A stretch of 64,000 nucleotides of DNA from Aurantimonas sp036549475. GTDB lineage: Bacteria > Pseudomonadota > Alphaproteobacteria > Rhizobiales > Rhizobiaceae. Where the stretch lies: positions 29,932-93,931 of the forward strand of contig NZ_JAZHLI010000012.1 of the NCBI RefSeq assembly GCF_036549475.1. Reading direction: 5' to 3'. Both the position numbers and the translations under genes were made by a program. Shown here one piece after another: positions 45,554 through 54,296 of this stretch (positions are counted from its first letter, which is position 1; each line of letters opens with the position of its first letter). The notes under the pieces are model-generated. The model saw nothing but the letters and a program-made list of their open reading frames with translations. It searched no databases and was not told the DNA's origin.

Positions 45554-46087
45554 TCATAGCCCAACCCGGAGCGTCGAGCGCGACACGCTGGACAGGAGGC
45601 CACCACCCTCGCTCTCGCCGAGCTGGAAGGTGACAGCCGCCCTCATGGCACCCGTGTGAATTAGTGGGTTGCTGCTGCCCTTCTGGCGAATGGTCGAGGG
45701 CGCGTTGGGCGGCGATCGCAGGGCGGTGATCTCCTGCTGCACGTGGCCCTGAGCCAGGATGCCAAGGCGCGACAGGATAGCCTCGCGGGAAGCCGCAGGG
45801 CGCCCGCCGGCGATCGCCTTCACGATGCCGCGCAACTCGGCCTTCATCGCGTGCTGGTACCTGTTCCTGTTCGCTCGGAATGCCATCGATAACGCCGGGC
45901 GCGCCGGGATCGTGCGGGTGCCGAAGTGCGTGTAGACGGCACGCTCAAGGATTCCAGTATCGGTCCCCGTCGGCCATCCAATTTTCACACTGTCGGGACC
46001 GCTAGACAGGGATCGAAGCGAGACGAGCGCCTGGGCGAGCTTGTAGGGGCTCTTCCTCGTAAGCTTCGCAATCGGGCGCGGGGCCAT
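45554..46087 (-). CDS. Phage tail-component-like protein (morphogenesis/gp10-type)
   Basis: 177 residues. The segment NPLIHTGAMRAAVTFQLGE is the usual C-terminal motif of phage virion morphogenesis and neck or tail-completion proteins, and the middle has ARPALSMAFRANRNRYQ. It starts 2 bp before the tape-measure stop, in the structural transcript. The exact virion role is not clear. Confidence 0.7.
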   Translation of the reverse strand: MAPRPIAKLTRKSPYKLAQALVSLRSLSSGPDSVKIGWPTGTDTGILERAVYTHFGTRTIPARPALSMAFRANRNRYQHAMKAELRGIVKAIAGGRPAASREAILSRLGILAQGHVQQEITALRSPPNAPSTIRQKGSSNPLIHTGAMRAAVTFQLGESEGGGLLSSVSRSTLRVGL

Positions 46088-46089
46088 GG

Positions 46090-47811
46090 CTACGGCGCTG
46101 CGGCAGATGCGGCCACTCCAGGTCGGGTCTGGACCGCCGCCTGGCCAACAGCCCTGCCGACGGCCGCGCCGACCGCTGCCGGCGCCTGACTGGCCTCCTG
46201 GACGTTCACAGTAACCTGTGGCGCACCGACATTGACGCTCTGGTTCCTGTTGTCGGTGTTCGCGATCGACTGATTGAGTGCGGCGGCTGCTGCCGGCCCC
46301 TGCATTGCCTCGAAGTGGGCGGCCATGTTGGCGAGGCCCTGCTGAAGGGCCGCAGCATTCACATCGGAGGTTCCGCCAGCCGTTGCAGAGAACGACTCGT
46401 CGATCCGGGGCATGCGGGCGACAGCATCGGTGACTGTGTTGCTGGCGGCGATGATGGCGTCCGTGGCGGTTTTCAGGAGGACCTGGCCCGACGAGTCGAA
46501 GAGCGGGTCCGATGCCTTCACATCGCCTCGGCCTTCTGCGGCCAGGCGCTGCCCCGCGAGTTCATTTGCCTGATACCGCCAGAGGTCCGGGTCTTCCTCC
46601 TGCAAGCTCGATGTCAGCCGCTGGATCTCACGCCACTGATCATAAAAACCTTCCACGCCGCGGCGGCGAAGGCCCTCTTCCTGTGCCGCATCATCGGAAA
46701 GATCGTCGGCGAGAGAGCCAAGGACCCCACCCGCCGCCGGCGCCAGGGTGGATCCGAGTTCTGTCTTGAACCTCTTCCACGCCCCGAGAGTGCGATCGAT
46801 ATCGGTCTGGGTGTTGGCTAGGACCCGTTCGAGATCGGGAGCGATTGTGCCGCTCGCGTCCTGTATCGACTTCTCGAACCCGGCAAGCTTTTCGCGGTTG
46901 CCGACCAAGGCCCGCATGCCCTGGGCAACCTGCACGTCGGTGAACAGGGTGTTGATCTGGTCCATGTTCCCCTGCAACGCCTTGGCGGTCGCTGCGATGA
47001 AGGAATCCATGCGGTCCATGCCGGCCAGCATGTTGGTTTCCATCTCGGCCGGGAGATCGATGCCGAAATCGGCGAAGCTCTTCCTCGTCTGCTCCACGTT
47101 GAGCTTGGCCATGACGTTTTCGAACCGGTTCGCCGCCTCGGCCGACGTCCCGGTCTCGAGCCTGACGGTCTGCAACAGCGAGACGAGTTTCGACAGCCCT
47201 TCCGTGCCTTCGTAGCCGAGAGCCTTGAACGCCGGGGCAAGGCTCGGAAGCTCGCCGGCCATGTCCTTCAGTTCGAAGGCGCCTTCCTTGCCGCCCTTCG
47301 CGAGGATGTCGAAGGCGAGCTGCATCTGGTCGCCCGCGATCCCGAAGTTCTCGGCGATCGTGACGGCCGAGTTCGCGATGTCGGTCGGGGCTGAATCTGT
47401 CGCCATGGCCGTGCCGAGGATCGCCGGCATCATGGACATGGATTTTTCGAACTCGACGTTTTTTGCGATCAGCGCATCAAGCGCCCGCACGGGCTGGTCG
47501 AGACCGTCATAGCCCATATCGTCGGCCATGGACTGGAGCTGCCGGCGCGCATGGGCCATCCGCTCGTCAGCCACCTCGGCGCTGTTGCCGATGTAGGTCA
47601 GGGTCCGTTCGACGCCGGCAAATTCACGAACCGCAGCCGCGCCAACAGTTGCCATAGCGCCGCCGGCTACCGCGCCCATCCTCGCCAGCTTGCCGACCAT
47701 CGCGCTGGCGCTTCCCTCGACGCCTTTGAGGCCCTGCTCGAATTTCTTCCGCTCGCCATCGCCCTCGTACTTCAGGCCGAGCATCACGACGAGTGAGTCC
47801 AGAATGGTCAT
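46090..47811 (-). CDS. Phage tail tape-measure protein
   Basis: 573 residues. The N-terminal domain has a helical start, then GKLARMGAVAGGAMATVGAAAV as a hydrophobic helix. The central segment with AETLAGELPSLAPAFKALGY-like phrasing (FELKDMAGELPSLAPAFKAL) and many Ala/Gln heptads to the C-terminus marks the TP901-type family. Its C-terminal tail is Ala-rich. It is short for the family. It overlaps the preceding gene by one base. Confidence 0.85.
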   Translation of the reverse strand: MTILDSLVVMLGLKYEGDGERKKFEQGLKGVEGSASAMVGKLARMGAVAGGAMATVGAAAVREFAGVERTLTYIGNSAEVADERMAHARRQLQSMADDMGYDGLDQPVRALDALIAKNVEFEKSMSMMPAILGTAMATDSAPTDIANSAVTIAENFGIAGDQMQLAFDILAKGGKEGAFELKDMAGELPSLAPAFKALGYEGTEGLSKLVSLLQTVRLETGTSAEAANRFENVMAKLNVEQTRKSFADFGIDLPAEMETNMLAGMDRMDSFIAATAKALQGNMDQINTLFTDVQVAQGMRALVGNREKLAGFEKSIQDASGTIAPDLERVLANTQTDIDRTLGAWKRFKTELGSTLAPAAGGVLGSLADDLSDDAAQEEGLRRRGVEGFYDQWREIQRLTSSLQEEDPDLWRYQANELAGQRLAAEGRGDVKASDPLFDSSGQVLLKTATDAIIAASNTVTDAVARMPRIDESFSATAGGTSDVNAAALQQGLANMAAHFEAMQGPAAAAALNQSIANTDNRNQSVNVGAPQVTVNVQEASQAPAAVGAAVGRAVGQAAVQTRPGVAASAAAP

Positions 47812-48290
47812 CAGGCGGCACTCCGCAGTTCAGCGTGGGCCATCATCGCCGCAACGGTGCGCCCGGTGATGGATTGACGATCGAGGGGGCCACCGGCTTC
47901 CCAGAGGCATCCGCAGCCGAGGCACGGGCCCGAGCTAGGCCTCGGTGGAAGCAGGGGCTCAAGCGTCTTCGGAAACATGGTGAAGGCCACGAACATGACG
48001 GCCATGCTCCGGCTGATCTCGCTCCCCGTCTCGTTGTTGCGGGCGTAGTGGATCACCAGCGACTTCAGGGTCTCGGCCGACATGGCGGGGCCCTGGGCGA
48101 GTTCCGCCTCGGCGACCACTGCGGTGATGCCAGCGCACGACCGCAGCACGATCGCGTAGGCGACAGCGCGGCGGCGTAGGCCGAGGGCACGCCGCTCCTC
48201 CGGGGAGGCGGGACGAAGCGCGGCATACTCCCCCTCGAGGAGATCGAGATCGGCGATCGGCGTCAGGGACTGCATGAGGATCCCTTCCAT
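47811..48290 (-). CDS. Possible tail assembly chaperone-like protein
   Basis: 159 residues from the ATG at 48290, which has GGAG upstream; an ATG at 48275 is an alternative. Mostly helical. It is immediately upstream of the tape-measure gene, the usual place for tail assembly chaperones, but I see no family motif. Four cysteines near residues 133-140 (PCLGCGCLW) are unusual. Confidence 0.6.
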   Translation of the reverse strand: MEGILMQSLTPIADLDLLEGEYAALRPASPEERRALGLRRRAVAYAIVLRSCAGITAVVAEAELAQGPAMSAETLKSLVIHYARNNETGSEISRSMAVMFVAFTMFPKTLEPLLPPRPSSGPCLGCGCLWEAGGPLDRQSITGRTVAAMMAHAELRSAA

Positions 48291-48292
48291 GG

Positions 48293-48817
48293 TCAGGCTC
48301 CAATTCTGCAATGAGATCCGGCACGGCCGCGGTCGACGATCCCGACGTGATTTCCGGTGATGCCGCGCTGGACGGCGTCGTAGGCCTGGCCGTCGGCGGT
48401 GGTGCCCGAGGTCCATTCGATCTGCGACACGTACCCGCAGGACAGTTCCGACGTGCCGGCCTGAATCCTTGCGATGGCGGCCGCGTCCTGGACGATGATG
48501 GTGGCGGTCACGAATTCGCCCGCCCGGCCGACTTCCTCGCCGACGGTGCCAACGGCATCGCGCCGCCAGGTCGAAGACGAAACCGGGTCGACGGGATGCC
48601 CGATCGTGACCGGCGCATTGGCGAAGGACCGGAGCGCTTTTGTCCGGAAGACCTCGGTCACTGGCCGGAAAACCCGCACCTTCTGAAGTTCGGGACGGTC
48701 GAGCTCGTCACCGCGATATTCGTAGACGCCCGCCCGTGCCAGCTTGGCCCGTGCCACCAGATAGCCGGCGGCCGTGATCCGCACTCCATCGACGGGCGAG
48801 ACATCCAGGAAGAGCAT
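48293..48817 (-). CDS. DUF2213 prohead-protease-like protein, truncated
   Basis: 174 residues. ITAAGYLVARAKLARAGVYEYRG, FANAPVTIGHPVDPV, GTSELSCGYVSQIEWT and GNHVGIVDRGRAGSHCRIG are the DUF2213 blocks. The family usually continues for 150-200 further residues; here the stop follows directly after the CRIG motif. The capsid gene that normally follows is missing. This suggests a deletion between the DUF2213 C-terminus and the tail genes. Confidence 0.85.
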   Translation of the reverse strand: MLFLDVSPVDGVRITAAGYLVARAKLARAGVYEYRGDELDRPELQKVRVFRPVTEVFRTKALRSFANAPVTIGHPVDPVSSSTWRRDAVGTVGEEVGRAGEFVTATIIVQDAAAIARIQAGTSELSCGYVSQIEWTSGTTADGQAYDAVQRGITGNHVGIVDRGRAGSHCRIGA

Positions 48818-48820
48818 CGA

Positions 48821-49210
48821 TCAGGCCTTCCAGGCGTTCGACGTGCGGCTGCACATCGCCTGATAGGAGGCCTCGCTCTTCGCCGCGTCATCGTCCATGC
48901 CGGCAGCCTTGGCGTCGGCGAAGGCCTGCGCATAGGCGTGGTCGGCGGCATCCTTGACGCTGTCGGCGACATTCGTCTGCTGCGCCGTGCCCTTCCACTC
49001 ATTGCGGTCGCGGTCCTTCATCGTCTGGTAGGCGGTATCGCTCACCTTCCAGCCGTCGGAGATCCGCTGCTCATAGTTGGCCTGGCCGTTGTCGGCGCCG
49101 CTGGCAGAATCCATCATCATGGCCGAGGTCCGGACGCTGGAGCCATCTTTCACGATGCCCTCGGCACCGCACGAACACACCGGACCGGTGCACACACACT
49201 TCGCGGTCAT
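48821..49210 (-). CDS. Hypothetical phage protein, Cys-rich N-terminus
   Basis: 129 residues. The start, TAKCVCTGPVCSCGAEG, has four cysteines in a spacing that could bind metal. The rest is polar and helical (AADHAYAQAFADAKAAGMDDDAAK). The 5' end of this gene overlaps the preceding gene's stop by 4 nt. No recognised family. Confidence 0.68.
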   Translation of the reverse strand: MTAKCVCTGPVCSCGAEGIVKDGSSVRTSAMMMDSASGADNGQANYEQRISDGWKVSDTAYQTMKDRDRNEWKGTAQQTNVADSVKDAADHAYAQAFADAKAAGMDDDAAKSEASYQAMCSRTSNAWKA

Positions 49211-49932
49211 GCCGCTTCTCCTTGCTTGGAATTTCCGACCGGCGAGGCGAGCGCATCCGGAGACCTCGCCGGTCCTGGACGCGGCTTCGGTGTTAGATGC
49301 ACCTTCTCCGCATTCGTGGTTTCGGGATCGAAGACGCGGGTGCCGGCGATCGAATTATCCCGTCCCCAGATCATCTCAGGGCGTCCGGTCCTCGAGAACG
49401 ACGGGATGTCCATCCGCACCAGTGGTCGGGACGAGTGGTGCCACCCCGGGCGGGCGTGCTGCTCGACACCCATGATCCGGTTCCCGCCGGCAGGAAGCCT
49501 GTAGTTCGCGGCATCGACTTCACGATCAGCGGCAGCAACCTCCTCGAGGAGAGCCCCGAGCTTGTTCGCCAGGTCCCGATACTCGGCCTTCAGACGGGCC
49601 GACGCGGCGTCGCGCTTGGCGATCGCCGCCTTGTAGATCTTGGTGAGCTGGGCCTGTTCCTCGGCCTCCTTGAACTCGCCGAGTTTCTCGCGAAGCACCG
49701 CGGCGGCCTTCGTCATCCGCTCCTGGATGAAGCTGGCATCTTCCACGGCCTTCCGAGCCGCGGCGATCTCACCATCGGACAGGAGAGGATCGAGGGCGCG
49801 CTCCCGGGCTTCGTCATGGTCGGCGACGGCCTGCTTCGATGCGGCCTCGGCTTCGAAGATCAGGCTTTCGACGCCCTGGCTCTTGCCGGCCTTGATCGCG
49901 GCCTGGATTCGTTCGTTCAACGGCTTGTCCAT
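49207..49932 (-). CDS. Hypothetical phage protein, coiled-coil
   Basis: 241 residues. The first ~150 are a charged, Ala/Glu/Lys-rich coiled coil (ERMTKAAAVLREKLGEFKEAEEQA), the C-terminal third is Pro- and Gly-rich. Location between terminase and DUF2213 suggests a structural or packaging role, but no portal motif is visible. Confidence 0.68.
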   Translation of the reverse strand: MDKPLNERIQAAIKAGKSQGVESLIFEAEAASKQAVADHDEARERALDPLLSDGEIAAARKAVEDASFIQERMTKAAAVLREKLGEFKEAEEQAQLTKIYKAAIAKRDAASARLKAEYRDLANKLGALLEEVAAADREVDAANYRLPAGGNRIMGVEQHARPGWHHSSRPLVRMDIPSFSRTGRPEMIWGRDNSIAGTRVFDPETTNAEKVHLTPKPRPGPARSPDALASPVGNSKQGEAA

Positions 49933-50222
49933 CAGGCGAACTCCTCCCGCTTGGAGCGCTGCGCCTGCTTCGCCTTGATGGCGGCCGCGGCTTCGGCATT
50001 CCGCTCATAGTTCGTCTTCGGCACCTCGATCCCGGCGGCGCGGGCGCGTTCGGCGATGAGTTGCTCGATCAAGGCGAAGGGCTGGGTCCCCTCGGTCGCG
50101 GCGAGCTTCGTCAGCGCGTCACGGAACCCGGCCTTGGTGAAACCGGAGACCTGGAGGGAAACAGTCCGCTCGGGATCGCCCGACGGCTCCCGCTTCTTCA
50201 TTTCATCAGTGATGACGACCAC
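49932..50222 (-). CDS. Hypothetical phage protein
   Basis: 96 residues. Contains VSLQVSGFTKAGFRDALTKLAATEGTQ and a basic, Lys/Arg-rich tail. Its stop overlaps the next start by one base. Function not recognised. Confidence 0.65.
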   Translation of the reverse strand: MVVITDEMKKREPSGDPERTVSLQVSGFTKAGFRDALTKLAATEGTQPFALIEQLIAERARAAGIEVPKTNYERNAEAAAAIKAKQAQRSKREEFA

Positions 50223-50261
50223 GGGGGTCTCCTTTGATTTTGAGGTGCGATAGGGAAGGCA

Positions 50262-50483
50262 TCAGGCTGCCTCGCTCTGAAGGTCGCCGACCCGGAACAC
50301 GCCAGGGAAAGATGCACCCGAACGTGCCAGCTTCTCCGCCGCGGCAGTGATGACGAATTCATTCGGGGTAATGCCGGCGCGATTGGCGGCATCGAAGAGC
50401 GCGGACCGGAATGCGGGAATAACGCGGGCGCCGTTCAGGAAGAGCTGAGCGGACGCAACTTCTGGTCGGGAAGGACCGGGCAT
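50262..50483 (-). CDS. Small hypothetical phage protein
   Basis: 73 residues; IPAFRSALFDAANRAGITPNEFVITAAAEKLAR resembles a ribbon-helix-helix pattern of the small regulators that follow phage terminases. No further support. It has a GGGAGA ribosome site. Confidence 0.6.
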   Translation of the reverse strand: MPGPSRPEVASAQLFLNGARVIPAFRSALFDAANRAGITPNEFVITAAAEKLARSGASFPGVFRVGDLQSEAA

Positions 50484-50609
50484 CGAAAAATCTCCCTCAT
50501 TGATCGGCCATCATTCGACCACATGAGGAATCTCGGGTTTAGCGGACACGTCCTGCCATCTGCGGACTGTGAGATCGCCTATTTCACCTAGGGACGAGGA
50601 CCGGACACC

Positions 50610-51170
50610 ATGTCGACCACAGATTACCCTGACCTCGAAATCAACATCGACGATATCCTCGAAGAGAGTTCAGAGGAGAAGAAAGGGGATCCGCTTCGGC
50701 CCGGGGCGAGCCCTGTCCCGGGCAGCAGAGGAGCACGGACAGATATGGCGACTGATCAGACTTGGCGTATCGATGGTGGCCTCGACGGGATCGGCGAGGA
50801 TCTGGAAAATCGCGTTCGGAGCTGGAGAAACATGGTGCTGCTCCTGAAGCAGCACCGTCCACAGCTCGAGACCGCAGCGGCAGAGCGCGAAAAGCTGATC
50901 AAGGCTCTGGAGCGTCTTGTGCCCGAAGTTGTTGAAGTCGACTCGACGCTAAGGGCGGCGTTGGCGAAGACCCAGTCTGGCGACCTCTCCGACGATCTAG
51001 CCGGTCACTTCAGCAAGAACCTGAGGGCTCTCGAAGAACTGGAAGAGGTTGCGGAGGCCCTCACGGGCAATCTCGTCTGGATGCGATCCGTCTGGGAGCA
51101 GTATGCGCGAACCATCGTCCAGGCGCAGACAATGCGTGAGCAGATGGAAAGGAGCGGGAACCGAAGCTAA
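50610..51170 (+). CDS. Coiled-coil hypothetical protein inserted in the structural block
   Basis: 186 residues on the strand opposite to all surrounding phage genes. An acidic N-terminus (DYPDLEINIDDILEESSEEK) is followed by a long helix (residues ~85-180; AAAEREKLIKALERLVPEVVEVDSTLRAALAK). Its stop overlaps the end of the convergent HTH gene by 4 nt. Opposite orientation inside the late block is typical of a moron. Confidence 0.72.
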   Translation: MSTTDYPDLEINIDDILEESSEEKKGDPLRPGASPVPGSRGARTDMATDQTWRIDGGLDGIGEDLENRVRSWRNMVLLLKQHRPQLETAAAEREKLIKALERLVPEVVEVDSTLRAALAKTQSGDLSDDLAGHFSKNLRALEELEEVAEALTGNLVWMRSVWEQYARTIVQAQTMREQMERSGNRS

Positions 51171-51463
51171 AGCGAAGCGAGCCCGAGATGTTCGGCGTAG
51201 CGGCGCACCCGCTGCGCCTCGAAATTCCCGCGCCGCAACTCCTCGATCGCCTGCCCGTCGCCGTACAGCTTTGCCTCTAACGCCACCGCAGAGATCTCCC
51301 AGGACGAAGTCGGACTGGTCCGCCGTCCTATTCCGTCGGCCCGGCACCAACGCGAGATCGTTTTTTCTGACTTGCCGGTTCGGTAGACAGCTTCCTTCAA
51401 GCTGATGATCTCGCCCGGCCGCATCAGCACAGGCAGGGGCGCGCCGGAGGGGCCGGTCATCAT
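51167..51463 (-). CDS. Helix-turn-helix protein following the large terminase
   Basis: 98 residues. ISLKEAVYRTGKSEKTISRWCRADGIGRR is a clear HTH of the AlpA/excisionase type. It overlaps the terL stop by one base and is read from the same transcript. A DNA-binding protein at this position is unusual; a role in packaging or regulation is possible. Confidence 0.78.
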   Translation of the reverse strand: MMTGPSGAPLPVLMRPGEIISLKEAVYRTGKSEKTISRWCRADGIGRRTSPTSSWEISAVALEAKLYGDGQAIEELRRGNFEAQRVRRYAEHLGLASL

Positions 51464-52932
51464 TAGCCTCCCTGCCGCATCCGCCAGAATCGGTTGCTCT
51501 CTTCCCCGGTTCCTATGCTCCAGGCGTCAATCCTGTAGCCGCTGCCCTTCGTCTTCAGGGTCGATAGCACCCCCGCCACCGAATTGGCGACGTCGTCGTG
51601 GCCACCCGGCGCATGGTCGATGGAATCCTTGCCCGATCGCGACGTCCGGCGCTCGAGCCCGACGATCTGTGAGACGATCCGATCATTCTCCAGGAGGTCG
51701 ACCTCACCGCTGTTCAGGTACGGCAGAAGATCGCGGTACAGGTCCGATTTCGGGCTGGCCGACGGCTCGTAGGTGATGTGGTGGTTCCTGAAGGCCTCGC
51801 GGGGCCACTCGCCGGCATACCGGTCACCGACGATCCTGCTGACACGGTAACGCTTCAGAAGCTCGGCGTAGTTCGCCACGACCGCCTCAGGGCTGAAGGG
51901 CGGCTTGGTCTCCCGCACGGCGTCCAAAATGGCGATCCTCTTGGACCCGGTTCCTTCCAGATGCCCGATGGCCAGCGTGAAGCTGTCGGCGCTACCGCCC
52001 GACGGATCCACGAAGGCCTTGTATTGGACCGTCGACAGAGGCGCCCGCTCATAGACCCCGAGCGACACGCACGCCTCGACCACCTCCCTGGTGACGAAGG
52101 CTTCGATGTCCGTCCGGAATTCGGCCAGGTATTCCGCACGAGCCGAGGACTCGTCCCGCTCCATTGCCCGGTCCACTACCTTCTGAGGCAGGGACGGGTT
52201 CAGCGTGCGGGATGGCGCCTGCGCCACGAGGATGAGCGGATCGCCTTTCAGACCGAAGTGCCGGCGCCAGTTGGTGTAGACCTCGCCGCGGCGGGCGTAG
52301 GGCGACGAGATCACAATCAGCGGGCCGCCGGTGGTGGCTAGGGCCGGCCGGATGGCGTTCAGGATCTCGGTGTCAGGTTTCGCGGAGTTGTCCGACCTCC
52401 AGAAAGCCGCCTCGTCGCCGATCGCCGCCACCGCGGTGATGCCGCGCGCGGTTCTGTAGCTGGCCGGCCTGACCTCCAGATCGACGCCGGTGCTCAGACT
52501 GATCGTCTCAGCCGTCTTGTGCGTCACCAGCCCGGCGAGCATGGGCACGGTCTCGAAGATGCCGGCAGCATACCCATAGGCGACCGCTGCCTGACGGGTG
52601 GACGCGGCCATGAAGGGGATCACCCCGCGCTCGCCCTGGGCCAGCTTCTGAGAGTGGTCGACGAAGGATCCGAAGTAGGTCGCGAGGACGGCCGCAGCGC
52701 GCGTCTTGCCCCCACGACGGCCGACCACAGCCCAGAACTCCTCGACCATTTCCATGGGCTCGACCTCGCGCCCGGTGAGGGCCGTGAAGATCGCGCGCTC
52801 CTCGTCGTCGAGGCGCTCGCCCATGATGGCGATGAGGAGGGCCCGCCACGCCTTCCACGTGTCGCCCGGCATCACGCTCCCGAGGAGGTGAGGATCCGCC
52901 AGGGCTTCGCGCATCGTGATCAGGGCGCTCAA
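51463..52932 (-). CDS. Terminase large subunit
   Basis: 489 residues. The ATPase has Walker A VVGRRGGKTRAAAV (about 67-80) and Walker B in AAIGDEAAFWR. The nuclease domain supplies KAFVDPSGGSADSF, and the C-terminal acidic motif APGGHDDVANSVAG. These give a complete ATPase-nuclease terminase that should package DNA. The preceding gene overlaps by 4 nt. Intact, unlike the adjacent structural block. Confidence 0.93.
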   Translation of the reverse strand: MSALITMREALADPHLLGSVMPGDTWKAWRALLIAIMGERLDDEERAIFTALTGREVEPMEMVEEFWAVVGRRGGKTRAAAVLATYFGSFVDHSQKLAQGERGVIPFMAASTRQAAVAYGYAAGIFETVPMLAGLVTHKTAETISLSTGVDLEVRPASYRTARGITAVAAIGDEAAFWRSDNSAKPDTEILNAIRPALATTGGPLIVISSPYARRGEVYTNWRRHFGLKGDPLILVAQAPSRTLNPSLPQKVVDRAMERDESSARAEYLAEFRTDIEAFVTREVVEACVSLGVYERAPLSTVQYKAFVDPSGGSADSFTLAIGHLEGTGSKRIAILDAVRETKPPFSPEAVVANYAELLKRYRVSRIVGDRYAGEWPREAFRNHHITYEPSASPKSDLYRDLLPYLNSGEVDLLENDRIVSQIVGLERRTSRSGKDSIDHAPGGHDDVANSVAGVLSTLKTKGSGYRIDAWSIGTGEESNRFWRMRQGG

Positions 52933-53321
52933 GCGGCGGATCTCCCGCCGAGGTAGCTGGCAAGGTCAGGAGCTTTCGGCTTGGCGGCCTGCGCCTTCAC
53001 GCCGATGTCCTTCATCATCCGGGCCAGGGTGTTCGACAGCCGCACGAGCTGCTCGGCGTCGACCGGCTCGCCCCTGACGATGGCGGACTGCATCCGCTCG
53101 GCCTGGATCATCACGCCGGCCGCGTGACGGACCATCGCGCGCTGCGGTTCGGTGAGAGATGCTTCGCCGCCAAGCTCGTCGGAGAGGGAACGCACCAGGT
53201 CTCGGAAGCGGCGTGCGGATGCGCTGCGGCCATCCACTCCGGCAAGCAGCCGCGTTCCATTCGATACCGCCGCACGAGAGGCGGAGGATCGGCCTGCGAA
53301 GGAGGGTGCAATCGTGTCCAT
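52929..53321 (-). CDS. Putative small terminase subunit
   Basis: 130 residues from the ATG at 53321. It is helical, with RRFRDLVRSLSDELGGEASLTEPQRAMVRHAAGVMIQAERMQSAI as the likely core. It precedes terL with a 4-nt overlap, the usual order. I recognise no specific TerS family, so the assignment is positional. Confidence 0.7.
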   Translation of the reverse strand: MDTIAPSFAGRSSASRAAVSNGTRLLAGVDGRSASARRFRDLVRSLSDELGGEASLTEPQRAMVRHAAGVMIQAERMQSAIVRGEPVDAEQLVRLSNTLARMMKDIGVKAQAAKPKAPDLASYLGGRSAA

Positions 53322-53476
53322 GTCCGAAGAAATGAACCGATTTCGGCGGCACTTCAACGGCATTTACGCGGGCTAGACTGGTGCTACTTCACCGGCTGCA
53401 TGTTGTTGCATCTACACGCGCTTAGTTGCTCAAGACGAGGATGTGATATTTATTTACTCAGGCCTGTGGAAATCCC

Positions 53477-54151
53477 TCACGAAGTCGCCTGGAGCACCCG
53501 GGACACCTGCATGGCGCTCCATTTAACCCCGCCACGCGCCGTCGGGATGCCTCGCTCCGTCAGCCCTTTTGCGAGCCCATTGAGGCTGGTGATCCCTTCC
53601 TTGCGCAGATCCTCGATCACTGGCACCAGATCAGCCGCCCGGGCCTTTGCCTTCGTCGTGGCGGCTTTCCTGCCGGCAATGCGGGCCTCAGCAGTGAGCG
53701 TGCTGCCCCGGAAGCCACCGAGCTTCGTTCCGCGTGCCTTCGCCGCCTGTAGGGCTGCCTTCGTCCGCTGCGAGATCATCTTGCGCTCGGCCTGGGCGAC
53801 CACGGCCATGATGCCAACCACCATCTCGTTGGCCTCCGGCATGTCGGCCGCGACGAACTTCACGCTGCCCTTCTGGAGGCTGAGGAGGAAGGCGGCGTCA
53901 CGAGACAGCCGGTCCAGCTTGGCGATCACCAAGGTGGCGTTGTGGAGGCGACAGAGGGCCATGGCAGCGGCAAGCTGGGGGCGATCGTCCTTCCCGCCGC
54001 TCTCGGTCTCTACGAACTCCTGCAAGAGCTTCCATGAGCCCCCGTTGAGGAAGTCCGCCACCGCCTGGCGCTGCGCCTCGAGGCCAAGGCCAGAGCGTCC
54101 CTGCCGCTCGGTGGAGACCCGGAGGTACGAGATGAACTTGCCGTTGGCCAT
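53477..54151 (-). CDS. Serine recombinase (resolvase/invertase family)
   Basis: 224 residues. SYLRVSTERQGRSGLGLEAQRQAV has the catalytic Ser in the resolvase N-terminal motif; KLDRLSRDAAFL and MVVGIMAVVAQAERKMISQRT complete the catalytic domain. A short C-terminal HTH follows (RGIPTARGGVKWSAMQVSRVL). It may resolve circles or invert DNA. No inverted repeats flanking it were noticed. Confidence 0.9.
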   Translation of the reverse strand: MANGKFISYLRVSTERQGRSGLGLEAQRQAVADFLNGGSWKLLQEFVETESGGKDDRPQLAAAMALCRLHNATLVIAKLDRLSRDAAFLLSLQKGSVKFVAADMPEANEMVVGIMAVVAQAERKMISQRTKAALQAAKARGTKLGGFRGSTLTAEARIAGRKAATTKAKARAADLVPVIEDLRKEGITSLNGLAKGLTERGIPTARGGVKWSAMQVSRVLQATS

Positions 54152-54296
54152 TGCTGGAAGCCTTTAACGTCTCTGTCAACCTTCGTAGACTTAAGCGTGA
54201 AACGAGAAGACTGGCAAGGCGGCAGCGTCACCGAGCGGCGAGAAAAATGAGGAGGTCGGACGTTCTCAAATCCCCGGCCTGACGTATGATCTCACG

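Noticed and set aside
49207..49932. Possible portal protein
   Set aside because: The protein is only 241 residues, coiled-coil, with none of the usual portal features.
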